Shown here: positions 58,535 through 64,000 of the stretch, one piece after another
How the letters are laid out: the number at the start of each line of letters is the position of its first letter
Position numbering within the stretch: position 1 is the stretch's first letter
From: Entophlyctis helioformis
Lineage: Eukaryota > Chytridiomycota > Chytridiomycetes > Chytridiales > Chytriomycetaceae
Reading direction: 5' to 3'
Length of the DNA: 64,000 nt
NCBI GenBank assembly: GCA_025526915.1
Contig: JAHLKH010000058.1
Span: 62,001 to 126,000, forward strand
Position numbers and translations under genes: made by a program
Notes under the pieces: model-generated
Database searches by the model: none
Seen by the model: only the letters and a program-made list of their open reading frames with translations
Told to the model about the DNA's origin: nothing

Positions 58535-59494
58535 ATGCCAAAGACTTCCCTTGCCGCGCGTCGTCTGGATGGGCTCGTTGGATCTGACGATGTCCTCAAC
58601 CGCAACAAAAGTGCTGATCGCACCAATATCCACATTGATGCACTCATCGAAGAGCTCCGCCGTTTTCAAAGCACTCGTGACCATGTCAAGGCAAGGATTA
58701 AGGGTAAGCGGCATCAGCACCTGCTTGATATCAGATCACGATATAGAAGCGATCGTGTCGTGTCTCACACGCCTACTGCTTGTTTGCTGCTCCTTGGCTG
58801 TGGGATATTCAGCGCTCATGCGCTTCGGGCATCTCACATACTGTGGCGGCAACGTGGTTGAGCAGGTGAGTGTCGTAGATGCCTGTGCGGTTGCTGTTTT
58901 GGGGCAATTTCCCAACGCCTGCTGCTGACTATGCTTGCCCGCGACAACAAGTATATGAAGCGCGACGACAGGATCATTGACTCGGTGATTGTTTCCATGG
59001 TCAATCGTCTCGAGCCTCTTGCACTGAGAATGGTACGCGATGCTGCGCAGAGTGAATAGTGGGTATAGATGCAAACAAGCGACTAACTGCGATCTCCAAT
59101 GGTACACTGTACAGCAAGCAGTGCAAACCATGACAGTCATGTGCCAAGGCGGCAAACTCCTGCAGGAAATCATGCTGGAGAAGCGCGTCATGGACATGCT
59201 GGTGCGGCTTCTTGCCGATCGCATGCCTGAAATGGTCGGTTGGGTCGTGTCTGGCTGTAGTCAAGGCGTCGACTAACTTGAAATCAAACTGGCGCTGGAT
59301 GGCAGACGCAGTGGGCAGTGTATGGCATCTTCTTGCTGGCTGTGAAAAACTTTGACAAGTACATGCAGCAGTTGCTGAGTCCCAGCCTGGCTGAACAGCT
59401 TGATGCGATGGCGCTCATGGACTGGTCGGAATGGCCCAACAATCAGGCACAAGAGCTGCGCGAGCTCATCAGACTCTTGTCGCGCCACGCTTAG
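58535..59494 (+). CDS. armadillo-like helical protein of unknown function
   Basis: ATG 58535 is the first after the AC repeat and gives MPKTSLAARRLDGLVGSDDV, then NIHIDALIEELRRFQSTRDH. Further exons give LMRFGHLTYCGGNVVEQ-like, KRDDRIIDSVIVSMVNRLEP, QAVQTMTVMCQGGKLLQEIM plus LEKRVMDMLVRLLADRMPEM, and QWAVYGIFLLAVKNFDKYMQ plus QLLSPSLAEQLDAMALMDWS, ending ELIRLLSRHA at 59494. The alternating amphipathic helices and the CQGGKLLQEIMLEKRV..LV.LL pattern resemble armadillo repeats. Four introns are likely. I do not recognise the family and propose no function. It converges on PLPBP with 78 bases between stop codons. Confidence 0.6.
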
Positions 59495-59572
59495 ACCTTT
59501 TACATCTGTGTGTACATCTAGCGCTGGTGCTGTGCAATACATGCCGTGTTCATTCGACACTTTGGCACCAAG

Positions 59573-60709
59573 TTACGCTTTAGGCGGGTACGATCGTGCA
59601 CCAAAGATGCTGCTCCCCACGCGCACGTTTGTCGATCCATGCGCAATGGCAGTCTCAAAGTCATCCGACATGCCCATACTGAGCTCAAGAGACCCGCCAG
59701 CCAGACCCAACGCAGCCTCTGTGTCCGTTCTGCACCGAGCCAGAGTCTCAAAGTCTGGATTCTTGCCGTCGGAGACGTTGTGCGGCGCGCCAATGGTCAT
59801 CAGGCCGGCGATTTTGATGTTTGGGCAGGTGGACGCAATCTCTCTTGCGACCTGCACGCACTCTGCTGGAGAGACGCCCGACTTGGCTGCAGTTTGCACG
59901 CCGCAGATCGTGCACGTGTGAGCTGGATAGTGTTGGGCGTGGACTGGCATGTTGGTTGAGACTCACAGTCTTCGCCGCTCGTGTTGACCTGGATGTAGAT
60001 CTCGAGCGGCGATGGGCGGTCTTTCCATTCCTTGTTCATGGCGACGCCCTTCTTGACGCTGTCGATCGTCTCGACGACTGCAAGATTGGCAACACTCGAG
60101 AGCAGCTTGCATTTGTTGGACTGCAGAGAACCTGTACCAAGAACACGGGTCAGCTGGCGCACATCTCGCAGATCTGGCAACAGCTGCATGGTTCACCAAT
60201 GAAGTGCCACTTGATGTCCTTTGGGAGCTGTGGGTGGCGATGCACATGCCTCTATCAGCGACCGTCTGCAACAAGGTTGAGACCAACCAGCCAACCTACA
60301 ATGGCAGCCTTTTCGACAAGCTCTTGGATCTGGAGCGACAAACGTCAGCAGTGAAGGGATAACACTGGCCATGATGGCATGAACGCACATAGTTCTCGCC
60401 AAAGTGGCGATGGCCGAGCGCATAGGCAGCAGCAATGTCCGAGGCCGGCTTGGTCTTGGACACGGCGACCAGACGGGTCTTCAGAGCAGCAAGAGCTGGG
60501 CGTTGACGAGCAGCCTCGAGAGAAGCGTTCACTCTGGCTTGAATGTCTGCCAAGTTGAGGCGGATTTCCTCCTGGCGCTTTGGATCGACCTGGAGAGCAG
60601 CAGTGTCTGACATGGTTCTGAAGCTCAAGAGGCACACGGCAGCAGTCGTTCTGAGGGATGTCCGAAAGGTTGCAGTGATGGTGGTTGCAGTGATGAGGGA
60701 AGAGAGCAT
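59573..60709 (-). CDS. PLPBP: PLPBP/YggS, pyridoxal-phosphate homeostasis protein
   Basis: This single-domain TIM-barrel protein binds PLP and controls its free level. The core reads RLVAVSKTKPASDIAAAYAL with the PLP lysine in VSKTKP, GHRHFGENYV, LPKDIKWHFIG, SLQSNKCKLL, ETIDSVKKGVAMNKEW, LEIYIQVNTSGE, SGVSPAEC, IKIAGLMTIGAP, and LELSMGMSDDFETAIAHGST plus NVRVGSSIFGAR. The SMGMSxDxxxAIxxGsTxVRxGxxIFGxR block is diagnostic. The start is either 60613 (MSDTAALQVDP) or, in the same open frame, 60709 (MLSSLITATTITATFRTSLR), whose extra 32 residues have Arg, Ser, Thr and no acids, like a mitochondrial presequence. About five introns interrupt it. TCACGTGA at about 60772 is upstream, within the 3-prime side of the Fanzor element. 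Confidence 0.94.
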
Positions 60710-60788
60710 GAATCTGTCACCTAGGATTTTGGAGTTAAATTCGACCAGAGAGGCGACGGATGCAAGCCCACATATCACGTGATGGAAG

Positions 60789-60817
60789 GTTCGAGTCAGC
60801 AACGAGCATGCCACGAC
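60789..60817 (-). repeat. Fanzor 3-prime block core at the intact gene
   Basis: On the minus strand GTCGTGGCATGCTCGTTG plus CTGACTCGAAC matches the core island of copies A, B and C (CATGCxGxCTGCTGACTC). It lies about 80-110 bases after the Fanzor stop codon and about 80 bases upstream of the outer PLPBP start, pointing the same way as PLPBP. It probably marks the 3-prime edge of the mobile element or of its RNA. Confidence 0.5.
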
Positions 60818-60877
60818 AGGCGGGCGAGGCATATCCAACGAGATGCTCACCTTCTATTGAAGTGACCCGTTAGGTCG

Positions 60878-60895
60878 ATCGGGAGGTGCCCCGAT
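60878..60895 (-). ncRNA. candidate guide-RNA (fRNA) hairpin directly after the Fanzor stop
   Basis: ATCGGG-GCACCT-CCCGAT on the minus strand forms a six-pair perfect stem with a six-base loop, starting at the base after the stop codon (60896-60898). In Fanzor and TnpB systems the guide scaffold overlaps or follows the 3-prime end of the nuclease gene. The position fits; transcription is not shown. Confidence 0.35.
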
Positions 60896-63800
60896 TCAAA
60901 GTGTTGTTGTTGGCAGACATGGCAGCATGATCTGATCCCATGAGGCCACATGCGACTTGAAGGGAAGCAGATCGGGTGACGGAGGCTGCTGGACGACAGG
61001 CTGATCAGGCGGTGTCGCGAGCAGCATGATGTGATGTTGTGCACGCCACTGGATGTCATGATGAGTTGCCTCAATGTCTGCAAGGTACTCTTGCGTGGCT
61101 GGATTGCTGTCAGGTGGCGTGTGCGTCAAGTAGAGCGGTCGTTGTCCATAGAGCAGATGCCACAGTGCGACCATCCCGATGTTGGTGGCTCCAAGCACGT
61201 CTCGGTGGTAGACGGTCTTGCAGTCTGTGCACTCGTAGCGTCGCAGGTTGGTGCGGTTCTTGTATGGGATCCGCTGCTTGCACTGCGGGCACATCTGGCT
61301 GGTCAGGTTCTCATTGCAGCGGTAGATCTGTGTGTGTGTGTGTGTGTGGTCAGTTGGTGCACAGATGGATGGATGGACAGTGTGGCATCAGACGCACATA
61401 GGCATATCCAGACGACCGCAGATGCCTGATGAGAAACTTCTCAAACACAGCGTGCCGGCCACCTTGGCCTGTAAAGTCGATGCCAAATGCCCAGACAACG
61501 GGAATGTTGTCCTCTGTCGACTTTGTTCGGTCGACAGGGAGGCCCTGAGACGCACGAGATGCGCGCTTGCCAGTGGTCGATCCTGCCAGCTTCATGATGC
61601 CCTCAAGAGCGTTTCCGCGATCAGACGTGCGGTTGCAGCGCTTGGTGAACCGCTTGGCCTTGACCTTCTGTGGAATGCCATGCCATGCCACGCCGTCCAG
61701 TGCAATCAGCAGGCGATCAAGCAGCATGGCGGCCATGGCAATGGGCATCCAGAATCAGAGAAAACGTACCCGTGCATTCAGGAATGGCGTGCAGTACGCA
61801 TGGCAGCGCAGATCCCAAAAGGCTCTCTCGCCAGGCTTGACGTTTGGATCAGCATGCTTTGCTGTCTTGAATGCAATGGCCTCGTGGATGTCGGCTGCCT
61901 TGGCATATCGATTGTTGAGCCTGACACAATAGACAGGCACTGTGAGTTGATCAGGTCAAGAGTGCACGTGGCAGAGTCATTGCATGCATACCACCGCTGA
62001 AGGCTGTGCTCGGCTCGTGCCATGCCAGAGGAGAGCACGTAGTTGGACTCGAGGGTATAGGTGAAGGTTGCCAGATCCACCAGCATGCTGGACGCGCCAT
62101 ACAGGTACCGCTCGCCCCAATCAATGCCGACAATACGCACAAACCGGTAGCCCTTGTTGGTGAACAGCTTGTTGGCTTTGACAATGTTGAGCAATCGCTG
62201 CGAGGCGTAGAAGCTGAGCTTGCCCTGTCATGCCATGACATGAGTGAGGAATGTGCAATGCATGTGCACCAATGCGCGAGTTTAGCATGCAAGTGACTTA
62301 CAGGATTGGTCGCTTTTGGCTTGGTGGCTGATGGGTCGGCAGGATCGGCAGCTGTGGATGGCATGTCAGTCGGTGTGGACAACAAGTGCGCGTCTGGATT
62401 GGCACATCAACTCACATTCGCAATCCATGTGATCATGCCCATCATCAACTTCATCAGCCTCATCGTCATCATCATCATCATCAGGCATGCCATCAGCAAG
62501 CCACGGCTGCTCGCCTAAAGATGCCATGTTGGAGCATGCAGAGCAAGGCGGCAGTCAGAACCAATGTGTGCACCAAAGCATTCAAGCACGCCACATACTG
62601 CGTGGCGACTCTGGACGGTCTGTGCGATAGTCCAGCGCCAATTGAAAGATGCTGTATCCGTCCGTCCGGAAGCTGCCCACCGCGGTCGGTTTGCTTGGAA
62701 TTGCAGGAGGAAGACCATCGATCACGGCGTCTATAAACTCCTGGCGCTCCTTGCCAACCATACCCTCGTGCTCAGCCAGTTGCATCGCATCAGCAATGAC
62801 TGCGTCATTTGCTTGGACCTGCTCAAACACCTCCTTGTCGGCCTCGTCTGGCGTCTGATAGCGGCCTTTCTTGGGGCGGAGGCCGGGAAGGAGTATGTTG
62901 AGGATACAGAGCTCCTTGCCATTGCTGAACGCCTTCTTGATCATCCTGTTGGATGATGCGAGGCCCAAGCTGGCTTTTCGGTAGTCTTGGATAAAAGTGC
63001 AGTGTCAGCATCATATCATGTAGACATGGCATAAACAGGCAGTGCGACCTACTGAGTACAGCAAGGAGCTGCAGTCGCAAGTATGCCAAAGCAGCACTTT
63101 GCTCGCCACGGATGCGATCATCACTACTCCCCATCACCGCCCAAAAGAGCGTTGTCTCGGTGATGAGGATGAAGGGATCGCGGCTGGCTGCTTGCGGGCA
63201 CAGCTTGTTTGTTGTGCCCGCAAGCTTGCACAGCTCGTAAAAGATCACGATCTCTGACCGAGACACATCAGGCACCAGCGTCTTGAGCTCGTGCAGCTCT
63301 TGCGGGATTGTATCAAGACCGCCGTCGTCAGTGGCCGAGGAAGAGCTGGATGCCGCGTCCTTGGTGGTGGCTGCCTTCCTGCCCCGTCGCTTCTTGGGCC
63401 TGCCGCCCTTGTTGGCTGACGAAGAGGTGGACCGGCCCCGCTTGAGACTTGAGGTGGGAGGAGCAGTGTCCAAAGTGGCCAGCGGTGTGGCGTCCTCGAT
63501 CGCTGGTGGTGTAGCGTCCTTGGCAGCCTTGGCAGCAGCAGCCTTGGCGGTCTTGGCAGCCTTGGCGGTCTTGAAAAGTGCCGCAATCCACACTCTCACG
63601 TCCTCAATGGATGCACTGGGCATCAGCTTGAGGGCCGCAGTGACGGCCAGCTCAGACTGGCTAGAGATGTAGTGCCGCGCGAGCATGCCACACACATCCC
63701 TGGCCAGATTGCCGTAAATGTCACTCCTTGCATTCGCGCAAAGGCTGCCATCAAGCCTGTAGGGCAAGACAGCCTCCATAGTGCCCGCGTGCACAGCGTC

Positions 63801-64000
63801 TGCCGTCTGCGCACTTGTGTGCATCAAGGCCGACAGCTCTGCATCTGCCTGCATCACGGCTGACAGGATTGCGTCGGCCTGGATTGTCACCGTCTGCTGC
63901 GTCGCGTCCATCATGTCGGCATCCATCATGGCTGCTTGCATCATGTCCATCTGTGCCATGTCCATCATGGCTGCTTGCCGCGCGTCTTTCTGGAATGTGT
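60896..64000 (-). CDS. Fanzor (eukaryotic TnpB-like) RNA-guided nuclease, N-terminus at window edge
   Basis: Eight exons were placed with GT-AG junctions that keep phase: 63968 (frame open to the edge)-63053, 62985-62599, 62514-62416, 62351-62302, 62224-61992, 61920-61770, 61667-61398, 61327-60896; they sum to 845 codons from the Met at 63968. The N-terminal exon is Met/Asp/Ala-rich, with an SR/Lys-rich nuclear-localisation-like stretch (KRGRSTSSSANKGGRPKKRR). Exon 2 has the conserved SFRTDGYSIFQ. RuvC-I is IVGIDWGERYL (Asp about 519). RuvC-II is CNENLTSQMCPQC (Glu about 708). RuvC-III is YHRDVLGATNI (Asp about 745). The zinc ribbon uses C715, C718, C735 and C738. All catalytic residues are present and no frame break was found. 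By family knowledge, Fanzors cut DNA guided by an RNA encoded at the gene's 3-prime end. Confidence 0.85.

Overview
The window is nuclear DNA of a flagellated (zoosporic) eukaryote, most likely an early-diverging, chytrid-like fungus. The evidence is direct: GC-rich sequence, genes broken by many short GT-AG introns (two look like GC-AG), both strands densely used, and three cilium/flagellum genes (CFAP91, LRRC56, a TPGS1-like tubulin polyglutamylase subunit) beside fungal-type core genes. A Crinkler-type NTPase and a Fanzor nuclease are also families known from chytrids. The exact taxon cannot be fixed from the sequence; Blastocladiomycota or a related protist remain possible.

Layout. 0-10 kb: an IQ-motif protein (cut by the left edge), PAN2 deadenylase (-), a long inverted repeat plus a Fanzor N-terminal relic, then STN1 (-) and ELOF1 (+) sharing a 64-bp promoter. 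10-17 kb: fructose-1,6-bisphosphatase, CFAP91 and the ppGpp/NADPH hydrolase MESH1, all on +. 17-28 kb: a long eIF4G with MIF4G, MA3 and W2 regions, a single-pass membrane protein built on a 60-bp repeat, and a second Fanzor relic. 28-43 kb: QCR9, carnitine acetyltransferase, glycogen phosphorylase, eIF6 (-), an intronless Crinkler-like P-loop/nuclease/SAM protein, TPGS1-like and exosome RRP45. 43-54 kb: class I myosin (-), a Fanzor C-terminal relic, geranylgeranyltransferase-I beta, Mn-SOD (-), LRRC56 (-). 54-64 kb: AP-2 alpha, an armadillo-like protein, the PLP-homeostasis protein PLPBP (-), and a Fanzor gene (-) running into the right edge.

Most genes are unrelated housekeeping genes (mRNA decay and translation, glycogen/gluconeogenesis, mitochondrial respiration and acetyl transfer, endocytosis and actin). 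The unusual part is the Fanzor family. One copy has eight exons with consistent phases and the whole RuvC triad plus zinc ribbon. At least three degraded pieces and a repeated 3-prime block are scattered through the window. All four copies of the 3-prime block lie just upstream of, and in the same direction as, a core gene (QCR9, eIF6, GGTase-I beta, PLPBP). A hairpin abuts the Fanzor stop codon, where a guide RNA would be expected.

Several apparent one-base deletions in otherwise open genes (eIF4G at four places, the 60-bp-repeat gene at two) look more like assembly errors than decay. Exon limits were placed by eye; start and stop coordinates are firmer than internal splice sites.
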